Shown here: one piece after another, positions 10,046 through 22,218 of the stretch
Layout of the letters: every line of letters begins with the position of its first letter
Numbering within the stretch: position 1 is the first letter of the stretch
Origin: Alphaproteobacteria bacterium LSUCC0719
GTDB lineage: Bacteria; Pseudomonadota; Alphaproteobacteria; Puniceispirillales; Puniceispirillaceae
Length of the DNA stretch: 64,000 nucleotides
NCBI GenBank assembly: GCA_040839025.1
Contig: JBFPJN010000002.1
Coordinates: forward strand, 471,963 to 535,962
Direction: 5' to 3'
Program-made: the position numbers and the translations under genes
The notes under the pieces: model-generated
The model's input: the letters and a program-made list of their open reading frames with translations, nothing else
What the model was told of the DNA's origin: nothing
Database searches by the model: none

Positions 10046-10501
10046 ATGAAACTTGTCATTCTTGCAGTTGGACGGGGCCGCGCGTCACCGGAACAGACAC
10101 TTGTCGGCGACTGGCTTGACCGGCTGCCGCAGGGTGGTGCGCTTGTCGAAGTTGAATCACGTCTGCCTTCGGGCGCTGCGCGAACGCGTGACGAAGCAGA
10201 CAGGTTGTTGCGGCACCTTGCACCTTCGGCACCGTTGATTGCCTGTGACCCCCGTGGGCGGGATACCTCGTCAGAAGCATTGGCGGAGCTGCTGCGGCGC
10301 TATCGTGACGATGGTGTCCCGACGACCTATTTCGCCATTGGCGGCGCTGACGGACATGACAGCACGGTTCTTGACCGCGCGCAGCACAAGATTGCCTTTG
10401 GCAGCGCCACCTGGCCGCATATGCTGTTTCGCGCGATGCTGGCAGAACAGCTCTATCGTGCCACGATGATCCTGGCCGGGCACCCCTATCATCGGGCCTG
10501 A
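10046..10501 (+). CDS. rlmH: 23S rRNA (pseudouridine1915-N3)-methyltransferase RlmH
   Basis: The protein has 151 aa (family about 155), a SPOUT-fold enzyme that methylates pseudouridine 1915 of helix 69 after subunit joining. Family marks are MKLVILAVGR, LIACDPRGRDTSSEALAELL, FAIGGADG, and the C-terminal ATWPHMLFRAMLAEQLYRATMILAGHPYHRA. The ATG giving MKLVILAVG was chosen over an upstream in-frame ATG at 10019. The next 112 bp before gpmI include the 12-bp tandem array. Confidence 0.95.
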   Translation: MKLVILAVGRGRASPEQTLVGDWLDRLPQGGALVEVESRLPSGAARTRDEADRLLRHLAPSAPLIACDPRGRDTSSEALAELLRRYRDDGVPTTYFAIGGADGHDSTVLDRAQHKIAFGSATWPHMLFRAMLAEQLYRATMILAGHPYHRA

Positions 10502-10514
10502 ATGCCTTGACCTG

Positions 10515-10562
10515 TTCGCCCCAATATTCGCCCCAGAATTCGCGCCGATATTCGCCCCAAAA
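10515..10562. repeat. 12-bp tandem repeat, four copies
   Basis: The four head-to-tail units are TTCGCCCCAATA, TTCGCCCCAGAA, TTCGCGCCGATA and TTCGCCCCAAAA, with a degenerate TTCGAC start after them. They begin 13 bp after the rlmH stop and end 51 bp before gpmI. They are not separated by spacers, so this is not a CRISPR. Confidence 0.9.
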
Positions 10563-10613
10563 TTCGACTTTACGCGCCCTGTACTCGCAAACCGGCCAGC
10601 GTTATAAGGCATT

Positions 10614-12167
10614 ATGACAAACCCGAACCACCCCACATCCCGCCCGCCTGTTGTCCTGTGCATCATGGATGGCTGGGGCCTTCGCGCCTCGACCGAAGCC
10701 AACGCCGTTGCGCTTGCCAGGACGCCCGCTGTTGACGCGCTGACGGCGCGCTGGCCACATGCCAGGCTTGCTGCGTCCGGGCCGGATGTCGGCCTTCCGG
10801 AAGGCCAGGTTGGCAATTCCGAGGTTGGCCATATGAATATCGGTGCCGGCCGGGTTGTCATGCAGGATCTGCCACGGATCAACGCCGCGCTGGCTGACGG
10901 ATCGCTGGCGGCGCATCCGGCACTTGCCGAACTGGCGGCTGATCTGACCCGGAATGGGGGCCGCGTTCATGTCATGGGATTGCTGTCTGCCGGGGGTGTT
11001 CATTCGCATCAGGACCAGATGCTGGCCGTGATCAACGGGCTTGCCGGATTGGGCGCGGATGTCATCGTACATGGCTTCACCGACGGACGTGACGTACTGC
11101 CACGGGATGCCGTACATTCGCTGCCCCCTTTTCTCGATGCTGTTGCCGGCACCGCACGATTCGGCACGCTCACAGGACGCTATTGGGCAATGGATCGCGA
11201 CCACCGGTGGGAGCGGACGATGACAGCCTATGCGGCCATTGCGGACGCGACATGCCAGCACGCGCCCGCCCCAGACCCGCTGACGGCGCTCCAATCAGCC
11301 TATGAAAGCGGCGAAAGCGACGAATTCGTAACTCCGAGGGTGATCGCAGGATATGACGGCATGCGCGATGGCGACGCCATCGTAATGATCAATTTCCGTG
11401 CCGACAGGGTGCGCCAGCTATTGTCCTGCTGGCTTTACCCCGACGAGGTTGACGGCGATCTTGTCCCGGTCCGGCTTGCCGGTGTCATTGGCATGACATC
11501 CTATTCGGCGGCACTTGATTCGCGGATGACCACCCTGTTCGGCCCGCAGACAATCCACGACACGCTGGGCCAGGTGGTGGCAGCCGCCGGTCGCCGTCAG
11601 TTGCGGCTTGCCGAAACCGAAAAATATCCTCACGTGACCTTCTTTTTGAATGGCGGTGATGAATCACAGGCTGCGGGCGAGGACAGGGTCATGGTGCCAT
11701 CACCAAAGGTGGCAACCTATGATCTGGCACCGGAGATGAGCGCCGAGGGAGTGGTTGCTGCGGCGCTGGACAGTCTGGCTGCATGTCGTCACGACCTGAT
11801 TGTCATGAATTTTGCCAATCCAGACATGGTCGGCCATACAGGCGATCTGGATGCAGCCATCCGGGCCGTTGAAACAGTTGATGGCTATGTCGGCAGAATC
11901 GCCGAAGCGGTGCTGGCACATCATGGCAGCATGATCGTCACCGCTGATCATGGAAATTGCGAAGTGATGTGGGACGAGGTCGCCAATTCACCACATACGG
12001 CGCACACAACAAATCCGGTGCCGGTCATTCTTGTTGGCGCAGCCGACGGGACAAAACTTGATAATGGCAGGCTTGCCGATCTGGCACCGACACTGCTTGA
12101 ACTTATGGGTGTGGAACGGCCAGCGGCGATGACAGGGCGGCCGTTACATCTTGGAGATGTCGATTGA
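10614..12167 (+). CDS. gpmI: 2,3-bisphosphoglycerate-independent phosphoglycerate mutase
   Basis: The 517-aa protein interconverts 3- and 2-phosphoglycerate using two Mn ions. It belongs to the alkaline-phosphatase superfamily: Asp19 in CIMDGWGLR, Ser69 in QVGNSEVGHMNIGAGR as the phosphoserine nucleophile, HGFTDGRDVLP, RYWAMDRDHRWER, and C-terminal metal sites ANPDMVGHTGD and VTADHGNCEVM followed by HTAHTTNPVP. Length is normal. The usual alphaproteobacterial neighbour envC (M23 peptidase family) is not between it and ctpA. Confidence 0.96.
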   Translation: MTNPNHPTSRPPVVLCIMDGWGLRASTEANAVALARTPAVDALTARWPHARLAASGPDVGLPEGQVGNSEVGHMNIGAGRVVMQDLPRINAALADGSLAAHPALAELAADLTRNGGRVHVMGLLSAGGVHSHQDQMLAVINGLAGLGADVIVHGFTDGRDVLPRDAVHSLPPFLDAVAGTARFGTLTGRYWAMDRDHRWERTMTAYAAIADATCQHAPAPDPLTALQSAYESGESDEFVTPRVIAGYDGMRDGDAIVMINFRADRVRQLLSCWLYPDEVDGDLVPVRLAGVIGMTSYSAALDSRMTTLFGPQTIHDTLGQVVAAAGRRQLRLAETEKYPHVTFFLNGGDESQAAGEDRVMVPSPKVATYDLAPEMSAEGVVAAALDSLAACRHDLIVMNFANPDMVGHTGDLDAAIRAVETVDGYVGRIAEAVLAHHGSMIVTADHGNCEVMWDEVANSPHTAHTTNPVPVILVGAADGTKLDNGRLADLAPTLLELMGVERPAAMTGRPLHLGDVD

Positions 12168-12209
12168 GGCGGGCTGATGCCGGTAGTGTGGCGCGTCCAT
12201 CTGTCGGCG

Positions 12210-12237
12210 TTGCAAAAGCTGGAATCACCATTACATT
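12210..12237 (+). promoter_or_regulatory. Possible promoter for ctpA-rppH
   Basis: TTGCAA (12210-12215) and TACATT (12232-12237) are 16 bp apart, each matching four of six consensus bases, 39 bp before the ctpA ATG. It is a weak match, supported mainly by the 108-bp gap after gpmI. AAGGAG (12261-12266) gives a good ribosome site for ctpA. Confidence 0.3.
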
Positions 12238-12275
12238 AATCCTGTTGCCTGAATGCCCGGAAGGAGCCGAGTGAA

Positions 12276-13631
12276 ATGGAAAATTGGACGCATGTCAGCC
12301 GCCTCCGTCTTTGGCACGTTGCCGTCTTTTGCGCCACCCTGTTCATGGCTGGCCTGCTCATACCAACGCTGACAACAGCGCAATCCTCATCGCGTGAGGA
12401 CACCTACCGTCAGCTTGGGCTGTTTGGCGATATCTTTCAGCGGGTCCGCGAGAGTTATGTCGATGAAATTGACGACCGCGATCTGATTGAAGCCGCGATT
12501 ACCGGCATGCTAACGTCGCTTGATCCGCATTCGAGCTTTCTCAATACCGAGAATTTTTCGGATATGCAGGAACAGACAAAGGGTCGGTTTGGCGGCCTTG
12601 GTGTCGAGATCACGATGGAACAGGGCATGGTCAAGGTCGTGTCGCCAATCGATGACACGCCTGCGGCACGGGCCGGGCTGCAACCGGAAGATTACCTGAT
12701 CGCCGTCGATGATGAATCCATTATCGGCATGCAGCTGTCCGAAGCTGTGGAAAAGCTGCGTGGCGAGGTTGGCTCGAAAGTGATCGTCAAGGTCCAGCGT
12801 GGCCAGCAGGAACCGTTTGATATCACCATCGTGCGCGACTTCATCAAGATCAGGTCGGTTCGCTCGGAAATCTATGATGGTATCGGTTACATCCGGATCA
12901 CCACCTTTTCCGAACAGACAACACCGGGCCTGATGGACACGGTTGACGATTTCTTCCGCGAGGAAGGCGACAATCTGAAGGGAATTGTTCTCGACCTGCG
13001 TAACAATCCCGGCGGCCTTCTGACCGAAGCCATTTCAGTGTCCGATGCCTTTCTTGAAGAAGGCGAGATTGTTTCAACACGTGGCCGCAACGCCGATGGT
13101 GGATCGCATGTCTATGCCAAGCCCGGCGACATTGCCCGCGGCCTGCCGATGGTGATCCTGATCAATTCCGGATCGGCCTCCGCCTCTGAAATTGTTGCCG
13201 GCGCATTGAAAGACCACAAGCGCGCCGTCATTCTCGGCACACGGTCCTTTGGCAAGGGGTCGGTGCAGTCGGTGATCCCGATTTCCAACACCTCGGCCAT
13301 CCGCCTGACAACAGCCCGCTACTACACACCGTCCGGGGTATCGATCCAGGGTCTGGGGATTGTGCCGGATATTGAGGTTGAGCTTGCCAGGATCGAGCCG
13401 GTGGAAGGCGGTGTGGTTCGCGAGGAGGATCTGAAGGGCGCGATTGAAGGTGATAATGGCGGTGGCGGAAATGCCGACACCGGCACAAACGGGACGGCCG
13501 ACACCGAAAAGGCAAAGGATGACACACCCGAGGAGCCTGTCGACAGGTCAAAGATCGACTATCAGCTGGCACGGGCGCTTGACCTGATCCGCGGTGTGGC
13601 TGTCTTTGGCGCTCTGAAGCCCGCCTCATGA
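12276..13631 (+). CDS. ctpA: Carboxy-terminal processing protease, S41 family
   Basis: The 451-aa protein has an N-terminal hydrophobic segment (about 12-33, VAVFCATLFMAGLLIPTL) serving as signal or anchor, so it acts in the periplasm. A PDZ domain follows at about 95-180 (GGLGVEITMEQGMVKVVSPI). The S41 protease core is at about 195-370, with LDLRNNPGGLL and the catalytic pair Ser302 (SASASEI) and Lys327 (SFGKGSVQ), 25 residues apart as in CtpB. The last 70 residues are Asp/Gly/Glu-rich and low complexity. It probably trims cell-wall hydrolases or their regulators. Its stop overlaps the rppH start as ATGA. Confidence 0.92.
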   Translation: MENWTHVSRLRLWHVAVFCATLFMAGLLIPTLTTAQSSSREDTYRQLGLFGDIFQRVRESYVDEIDDRDLIEAAITGMLTSLDPHSSFLNTENFSDMQEQTKGRFGGLGVEITMEQGMVKVVSPIDDTPAARAGLQPEDYLIAVDDESIIGMQLSEAVEKLRGEVGSKVIVKVQRGQQEPFDITIVRDFIKIRSVRSEIYDGIGYIRITTFSEQTTPGLMDTVDDFFREEGDNLKGIVLDLRNNPGGLLTEAISVSDAFLEEGEIVSTRGRNADGGSHVYAKPGDIARGLPMVILINSGSASASEIVAGALKDHKRAVILGTRSFGKGSVQSVIPISNTSAIRLTTARYYTPSGVSIQGLGIVPDIEVELARIEPVEGGVVREEDLKGAIEGDNGGGGNADTGTNGTADTEKAKDDTPEEPVDRSKIDYQLARALDLIRGVAVFGALKPAS

Positions 13632-14110
13632 GTGACATTCCCTATGAAGAACGGGGCTATCGCCCCTGTGTCGGCATTTTCCTGCTGAATGACAAACGCC
13701 AGCTATTTGCCGGCCGGCGGCTGGACAACCGGGCCGAGGCCTGGCAGATGCCGCAGGGCGGCATCGACCATGGCGAGTCTGCCATCGAAGCCTGTCTTCG
13801 GGAAATGAAGGAGGAAATCGGCACCAACAAGGCCGACCTTCTTCAGGAACATGATGACTGGCTTCACTATGACATTCCCCAGCCACTTGCCGACCGGCTA
13901 TGGCATGGCAAATATCGCGGCCAGAAGCAGAAATGGATGGCTCTGCAATTCACCGGGTCGGACGCCGATATCAACATTGACACGGCGGAACCTGAATTCT
14001 GCGAATGGCGATGGATTGCACCGCAATCGCTGATCGACCTTGCGGTGCCGTTCAAGCGGGATGTCTACCAAACCCTCATGGAGTCATTCGCCGGTCTGCT
14101 GCGGCCCTGA
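13628..14110 (+). CDS. rppH: RNA pyrophosphohydrolase RppH (Nudix)
   Basis: The protein has 160 aa. The Nudix box is GGIDHGESAIEACLREMKEE plus IG, with all key residues (GX5EX7REUXEEXGU). RGYRPCVGIFLLN at the start and WQMPQGG before the box, and YRGQKQKWMALQF after it, are typical of RppH/NudH, which removes pyrophosphate from 5'-triphosphate RNA to trigger decay. It overlaps ctpA by 4 nt. The divergent polysaccharide deacetylase gene often found between ctpA and rppH in alphaproteobacteria is absent. A 16-bp tandem repeat starts at its last two codons. Confidence 0.95.
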   Translation: MSDIPYEERGYRPCVGIFLLNDKRQLFAGRRLDNRAEAWQMPQGGIDHGESAIEACLREMKEEIGTNKADLLQEHDDWLHYDIPQPLADRLWHGKYRGQKQKWMALQFTGSDADINIDTAEPEFCEWRWIAPQSLIDLAVPFKRDVYQTLMESFAGLLRP

Positions 14111-14153
14111 CGGGAAACACGCCTGGCAGAAAACAGACCTGACAGGAAACAGG
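14106..14153. repeat. 16-bp tandem repeat, three copies, across the rppH stop
   Basis: The units are CCTGACGGGAAACACG, CCTGGCAGAAAACAGA and CCTGACAGGAAACAGG. The first copy contains the TGA stop of rppH and the other two follow without a gap, just before the terminator. Confidence 0.85.
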
Positions 14154-14162
14154 GGCCGGACA

Positions 14163-14197
14163 AAAAGAAAGCCCGGCACATGGCCGGGCGTTTCTAT
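14163..14197. terminator. Bidirectional intrinsic terminator between rppH and atpC
   Basis: GCCCGGC (14171-14177) pairs perfectly with GCCGGGC (14183-14189) around a 5-nt loop. AAAAAGAAA precedes it and TTTCT follows, so it can end transcription in both directions between the converging rppH and atpC. Confidence 0.75.
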
Positions 14198-14214
14198 TCA
14201 GTCATGGTGACCGG

Positions 14215-14568
14215 CTACAGTGCCGCCAGCACCGCATTCAGGAATTCGGCCTCGGCCCCATTGGCGGCATCGGCACGGGCCTTGATGTCATCGCGGCTGG
14301 CCTTGTCGAGATCCTCGGCGCGTTCGGTCAGGATGGTCACGGATTCACCGGATACATCGGCAAGCCCGCCATCGATCATGAACCTGTTGGTCACCTTGCC
14401 ATTTTCATGCACCTCGACAATGCCGCGTACAAGATCGGACAGCAGCGGCGCGTGCCGTGGCAGCACGCCGAACAGACCTTCGGCACCAGGTGCCACAACC
14501 ATTTCGGCTGGCTTCTGGACCATGATGTCTGCCGGTGTCACCAGCTCGAGTTGCGTGGTTTCCGCCAT
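14215..14568 (-). CDS. atpC: ATP synthase F1 epsilon subunit
   Basis: The 117-aa protein starts MAETTQLELVTPADIM and has the beta-sandwich signature APGAEGLFGVLPRHAPLLSD followed by VSGESVTILTERAEDLD. The C-terminal helical part is short and lacks a long second helix, as is common in alphaproteobacteria, where inhibition may not rely on epsilon. It is the last gene of atpHAGDC, 30 nt after atpD. Confidence 0.94.
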   Translation of the reverse strand: MAETTQLELVTPADIMVQKPAEMVVAPGAEGLFGVLPRHAPLLSDLVRGIVEVHENGKVTNRFMIDGGLADVSGESVTILTERAEDLDKASRDDIKARADAANGAEAEFLNAVLAAL

Positions 14569-14598
14569 GGCGAACGTCTCCCTAGGTGCCGGAACCGC

Positions 14599-16020
<1,422 letters not shown>

Positions 16021-16052
16021 TTATCCTTACTCCGCGATTGAGTCCTGGTCCG

Positions 16053-16928
16053 TTACACCGCTTCGGCGCCGGAAATGATTTCGATGAGTTCCTTGGTGAT
16101 GGTTGCCTGACGGGTCCGGTTATAGACCAGTGTCAGACGGTCGATCAGATCGCCCGCATTGCGCGTTGCATTGTCCATTGCCGTCATCCGGGCCGCAAGT
16201 TCGGCAGCCGAGGATTCCAGCAGGGCGCTGTAGATCTGGGTCGAAATATTGCGCGGCAGTACCGCAGCAAGAAGTTCTTCCTCTTCCGGCTCATATTCAT
16301 AGGAAACGCCCTGTTCATCAGCTGTGGCTGTATCATCGACCTCGGCTGGAATCAGCTTCTTCAGCGTGATTTCCTGTGAAATGGCAGATTTGAATTTGTT
16401 GAAGATGATGGTGCAGACATCAAACTCGCCGGCCTCGAAACCGGTCCGCACCTTGTCACTAATCGATGCGGCATCTGCAAAGGCAACCGAAGTGCCCTGA
16501 ATACCTTCAAGGGCTTCGATGTAGGAATCGCCAAGCTCGCGACGCAGCGCGTCGGCGGATTTGCGCCCCACCATCAGCAGCTTGACCGTCTTGCCCTCGC
16601 CGCGAAGACGAGCCACCTCGGTCCGGGTCTGACGGGTGATGGCACCGTTGAAGCCGCCGCACAGGCCACGATCAGCTGACATCACGACAAGCAGATGCGT
16701 TTTGTCCTGGCCGTTGCCGACAAGAAGCTGCGGTGCCGAGGACGGGTCGGCCTTGGCAGCAAGCGAATTGATGATCTGCTGCATGCGATCGGCATAGGGA
16801 CGACCGCGCTCGGCAGAATCCTGTGCCCGACGCAGTTTGGCCGCCGCGACCATTTTCATGGCCGAAGTGATCTTCTGCGTCGACTTCACGCTGTTGATGC
16901 GCGTTTTAAGGTCTTTCAACGATGGCAT
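16053..16928 (-). CDS. atpG: ATP synthase F1 gamma subunit
   Basis: The 291-aa protein is the rotating central stalk. It starts [20 protein letters not shown] and continues [16 protein letters not shown]; the middle has [14 protein letters not shown] and the C-terminus [38 protein letters not shown]. It carries the short insertion around 195-215 ([12 protein letters not shown]) seen in alphaproteobacterial gammas. It is 64 nt after atpA in the operon. Confidence 0.97.
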   Translation of the reverse strand: MPSLKDLKTRINSVKSTQKITSAMKMVAAAKLRRAQDSAERGRPYADRMQQIINSLAAKADPSSAPQLLVGNGQDKTHLLVVMSADRGLCGGFNGAITRQTRTEVARLRGEGKTVKLLMVGRKSADALRRELGDSYIEALEGIQGTSVAFADAASISDKVRTGFEAGEFDVCTIIFNKFKSAISQEITLKKLIPAEVDDTATADEQGVSYEYEPEEEELLAAVLPRNISTQIYSALLESSAAELAARMTAMDNATRNAGDLIDRLTLVYNRTRQATITKELIEIISGAEAV

Positions 16929-16992
16929 GCATCAGGCTCCATGTTCCAGCACGCGGCGACGGGGCGGCGCGTATCTGTTCGAACGGCTATCC

Positions 16993-19082
<2,090 letters not shown>

Positions 19083-19128
19083 CGACGTGCCCTCATCAAC
19101 AGGAATTTTTCACGATGGCGCTGGGGTA

Positions 19129-19144
19129 TTCGACGATCGTCGAA
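19129..19144. repeat. Perfect 16-bp palindrome upstream of the atp operon
   Basis: TTCGACGATCGTCGAA is its own exact complement. It sits 46 bp before the atpH TTG, in the 164-bp spacer after priA. A TATGAT box (minus strand, 19170-19175) lies just upstream but with no good -35. It may be an operator for a dimeric regulator, or a leader hairpin of the atpHAGDC transcript. Confidence 0.6.
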
Positions 19145-19246
19145 GACTTTTTGCGCCGGTGTGGTGGCTATCATACCCGTGCCGGAAAGGCAAGCACCGA
19201 AGCCGCCTAATTTCCGCTTCAAACCAGCGTCGCCCCTTCATGCTTT

Positions 19247-21499
19247 CTAGAGAAAGCTGTAGGGATCGATATCCACCTGAAGCCTGACGCCCGACGGCAG
19301 CGATGTTGCCGCCAGCCAGGCCGCAATAACCGCCTGGATATCGACCGTTCTGTCAGCCCTGACAAGCGCCCGGCCACGGTGACGCCCGCGAAGGAACCCA
19401 AGCGGGGCCAGGCTAGGCCCGAAGATATCAACACCATGATAATGCGGGCGGGCCGAATCGAGAGTCTGCATCGCCGCCTGCAATCGCTGCGGGTCGGGCG
19501 CTGACAGAACCAGCGAGGCAAGCCGCGCAAAAGGCGGCATGCCGGCAAGACGCCGCGATTCCGATTCTGCCTTGAGGAATTTGTCGCGGTCACCCGACAA
19601 CAGCGCCTCCATCACCTGATTGGTGCTGTCCATCGTCTGTAACATCGCAACCCCTGGCCGACTGGCACGACCGGCCCGGCCCGCCACCTGGGCAAGCATC
19701 TGGAAACTCCGCTCGGCTGCCCGCAGATCGCCGCCAGCCAACCCCAGATCGGCATCGACGATGCCGACAAGTGTCAAATTGGGAAAATGGTGGCCCTTGG
19801 CCGCCATCTGAGTGCCGATGATGATATCCACCTCGCCATCGACGACCGAACGGACAAAGCGTTCGGCACTGCCCGGGGTGGTGACCGTATCGCTGGAAAA
19901 CACGGCGAATCGTGCCTCGGGGAAACGCTGCAGAACCTCTTCGGCAAGACGTTCGACGCCGGGCCCGCAGGCCTGCATGCTGTCCTCTTCGCCACATTCC
20001 ACACACCCTCGCTGCGGTTGCGCTTCATAGCCGCAATGGTGACATTTCAACCGCCCGGCAAGACGGTGGATGACCATCCAGCTGTCGCAGTTCGGGCAGG
20101 TGACCTTGTGCCCGCAGGCACCACACAATGTCAGCGGCGCATAACCCCGCCGATTCAGGAACAGCAGTGACTGTTCGCCAGCCTCGAGCCGCGTCGTGAT
20201 CGCGTCAACCAGTGGCGGTGCCAGCCAGCGACCGCGCTCCGGCGGGGTGCGGCGAAGGTCGACAGCGGTAATTTCGGGAAGCTGCGCTTCGCCAACGCGA
20301 TGTGGCAGGCTGATATGATGATATCGTGGCGGGTCGCCAACCATGCCGGCATTGACCCAGCTTTCCAGTGACGGTGTCGCTGTCGCCAGAATGACCGGAC
20401 AGTTCTGGATCCGGGCACGCAGTACCGCCATGTCACGAGCGTGATAGGTGACCTGATCCTCCTGTTTGTAGGCATGTTCATGTTCTTCATCGACAACGAT
20501 CAGGCCAAGATCGGAAAATGGCAGAAACAGCGCCGAGCGGGCGCCAACAACCACCGAAGCCTCGCCAAGGGCAATATGCCGCCAGGCCCGCCGCTTGCGG
20601 CCCGGGGCGATGTCGGAATGCCACTCTGTCGGGGGAACGCCAAAACGGTCGGTGAAACGTTGTTTCCATGCCGCCGACAGGGCAATTTCGGGCAACAGAA
20701 TCAGCGCCTGTCGACCCGCCGCCACGACTTTCTCGACAGCGTCGAAATAGACTTCCGTCTTTCCTGATCCGGTTACCCCGTCCAGAAGCATGGGCCTGAA
20801 CCCGGCAGAAAGCTTGCCGGTGATCTGCTGCATCGCCGCCGCCTGATCGGCGGTTGGTGGCGGGCCTGCCAAAGGCCGGGGCCGGGCCGGCGGGTCACTG
20901 TCACTGACCAGCAGCAGATCCAGACTCCCGGTCTTTGCCATCGCTGTGATTACACCGGCGCTGACACCGGCCTCGCGTTGCAGATCGGCGGCAGACAGCA
21001 CGCCGGCCAGTTCCAGCGCCGCGACAACACGGCGCCGGGCGTCGGTCAGCCTTTCATCCGCCGGTGGCGTTGCCGGGCGGCGATAGACCTTGCGCTGAGG
21101 CGGGGGTTGAAGGGCCTGCGGCTGGCTGAGCGCCATTTTGACAACGCCGCCGATCGGCGCCATCGTCCAGCTGGCCACACGTTCCAGAAAATCGACAAAG
21201 GCGGGCGGCAGCGGCGGCAGCGGCGCGACAGCCGTGATCGGCTTCAGCGTTGTTGCCGGCACCGTGCCGTCACCAGGCCCCAATACGATGCCATTCAGTT
21301 CACGCGGTCCAAAGGGAACGCTGACAATGCTGCCGCGCGGCAACGGCCCCAGACCATCCTGATTGTAATCAAAGGTGCGGTCGAGCGGCACCGCGACGGC
21401 GACCCGGACGGTTTTCTGGCTGTTACCGGTATCCGCTGTCGTGGTCACCCCTGAAACCGCTCCTGATGCTACTGGACAGGTGGATTTGCCACCTGTCAT
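19247..21499 (-). CDS. priA: Primosomal replication restart helicase PriA
   Basis: The protein has about 750 aa. The DNA-binding domain starts near residue 30 ([15 protein letters not shown]). Helicase motifs are [12 protein letters not shown] (Walker A) and [15 protein letters not shown] (DEEH). The zinc-binding cysteines lie in [16 protein letters not shown] and [18 protein letters not shown], and DTVTTPGS and [17 protein letters not shown] complete the core. PriA reloads the replisome at stalled forks. The ATG at 21499 has GGAG 8 nt upstream. A GTG at 21448 would give 733 aa, closer to E. coli PriA, and would leave a 9-bp dyad outside the gene. Confidence 0.94.
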   Translation of the reverse strand: MTGGKSTCPVASGAVSGVTTTADTGNSQKTVRVAVAVPLDRTFDYNQDGLGPLPRGSIVSVPFGPRELNGIVLGPGDGTVPATTLKPITAVAPLPPLPPAFVDFLERVASWTMAPIGGVVKMALSQPQALQPPPQRKVYRRPATPPADERLTDARRRVVAALELAGVLSAADLQREAGVSAGVITAMAKTGSLDLLLVSDSDPPARPRPLAGPPPTADQAAAMQQITGKLSAGFRPMLLDGVTGSGKTEVYFDAVEKVVAAGRQALILLPEIALSAAWKQRFTDRFGVPPTEWHSDIAPGRKRRAWRHIALGEASVVVGARSALFLPFSDLGLIVVDEEHEHAYKQEDQVTYHARDMAVLRARIQNCPVILATATPSLESWVNAGMVGDPPRYHHISLPHRVGEAQLPEITAVDLRRTPPERGRWLAPPLVDAITTRLEAGEQSLLFLNRRGYAPLTLCGACGHKVTCPNCDSWMVIHRLAGRLKCHHCGYEAQPQRGCVECGEEDSMQACGPGVERLAEEVLQRFPEARFAVFSSDTVTTPGSAERFVRSVVDGEVDIIIGTQMAAKGHHFPNLTLVGIVDADLGLAGGDLRAAERSFQMLAQVAGRAGRASRPGVAMLQTMDSTNQVMEALLSGDRDKFLKAESESRRLAGMPPFARLASLVLSAPDPQRLQAAMQTLDSARPHYHGVDIFGPSLAPLGFLRGRHRGRALVRADRTVDIQAVIAAWLAATSLPSGVRLQVDIDPYSFL
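21475..21497. repeat. Perfect 9-bp inverted repeat over the priA start
   Basis: GACAGGTGG and CCACCTGTC flank a 5-nt loop (ATTTG). On the minus strand it begins at the G of the chosen priA ATG. It lies in the region shared by divergent priA and the aldolase gene, so it could be an operator for either, or a hairpin limiting priA translation. Confidence 0.65.
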
Positions 21500-21562
21500 G
21501 CGATACACTCCGCGCGTCGGCACGGTCGACACCAACCTACACCGGAGAGCGGATTTCTTGAC

Positions 21563-22216
21563 ATGAAAATTTTCCTCGACAGCGCCGATATCAGCGAGAT
21601 TGAGGCCCATATTGCCAGCGGCTTTGTTGATGGCGTAACCACAAACCCGTCCCTGATCGCCAAATCAGGTCGCAATATCCTGGAAACCATTGCCCAGATC
21701 TGTGAGATGGTTGATGGTCCGGTCAGCGCCGAAGTGGCCGCCACCGATTTCGAGACCATGCTGAAAGAGGGCAAGAAACTTGCCGCGCTGGCACCCAATG
21801 TCACCGTCAAGGTGCCGCTGACCGAAGCCGGGCTTCGGACCTGCCGGGTGCTTCGCGAGGCCGGAACGCAGGTGAATGTCACGCTGTGTTTCACCGCCGG
21901 ACAGGCACTGCTGGCGGCAAAGGCCGGCGCCACCTTCATTTCACCCTTTGTCGGCAGGCTTGATGATATCGGGCATGACGGCATGGGCCTGATTGAAGAA
22001 ATCTGCACCATCTATGACCAGTACAATATGGAAACCGAGGTTCTCGTCGCCTCTGTTCGCAGCACCCAGCATGTTGTCGATGCGGCCCTGCTTGGCGCCG
22101 ATGTCGTTACCCTGCCACCGAAAATCCTGACAGCGCTCTACAAGCATCCGCTGACGGACAAGGGTCTGGCCGCCTTCATCTCGGACTGGGAAGGCACCGG
22201 ACAGTCCATCCTGTAG
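21563..22216 (+). CDS. fsa: Transaldolase-like / fructose-6-phosphate aldolase (TalC/MipB type)
   Basis: The 217-aa protein is the small class of transaldolase. It shows [42 protein letters not shown] with the Schiff-base Lys, [32 protein letters not shown], and [13 protein letters not shown]. Members either move dihydroxyacetone units in the pentose phosphate pathway or act as a fructose-6-phosphate aldolase; sequence alone does not separate these. It is divergent from priA and 2 nt from xerC, an order common in alphaproteobacteria. Confidence 0.9.
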   Translation: MKIFLDSADISEIEAHIASGFVDGVTTNPSLIAKSGRNILETIAQICEMVDGPVSAEVAATDFETMLKEGKKLAALAPNVTVKVPLTEAGLRTCRVLREAGTQVNVTLCFTAGQALLAAKAGATFISPFVGRLDDIGHDGMGLIEEICTIYDQYNMETEVLVASVRSTQHVVDAALLGADVVTLPPKILTALYKHPLTDKGLAAFISDWEGTGQSIL

Positions 22217-22218
22217 CG

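Noticed and set aside
10515..10562. CRISPR-like array
   Set aside because: The units are directly adjacent with no spacers and only 12 bp long.
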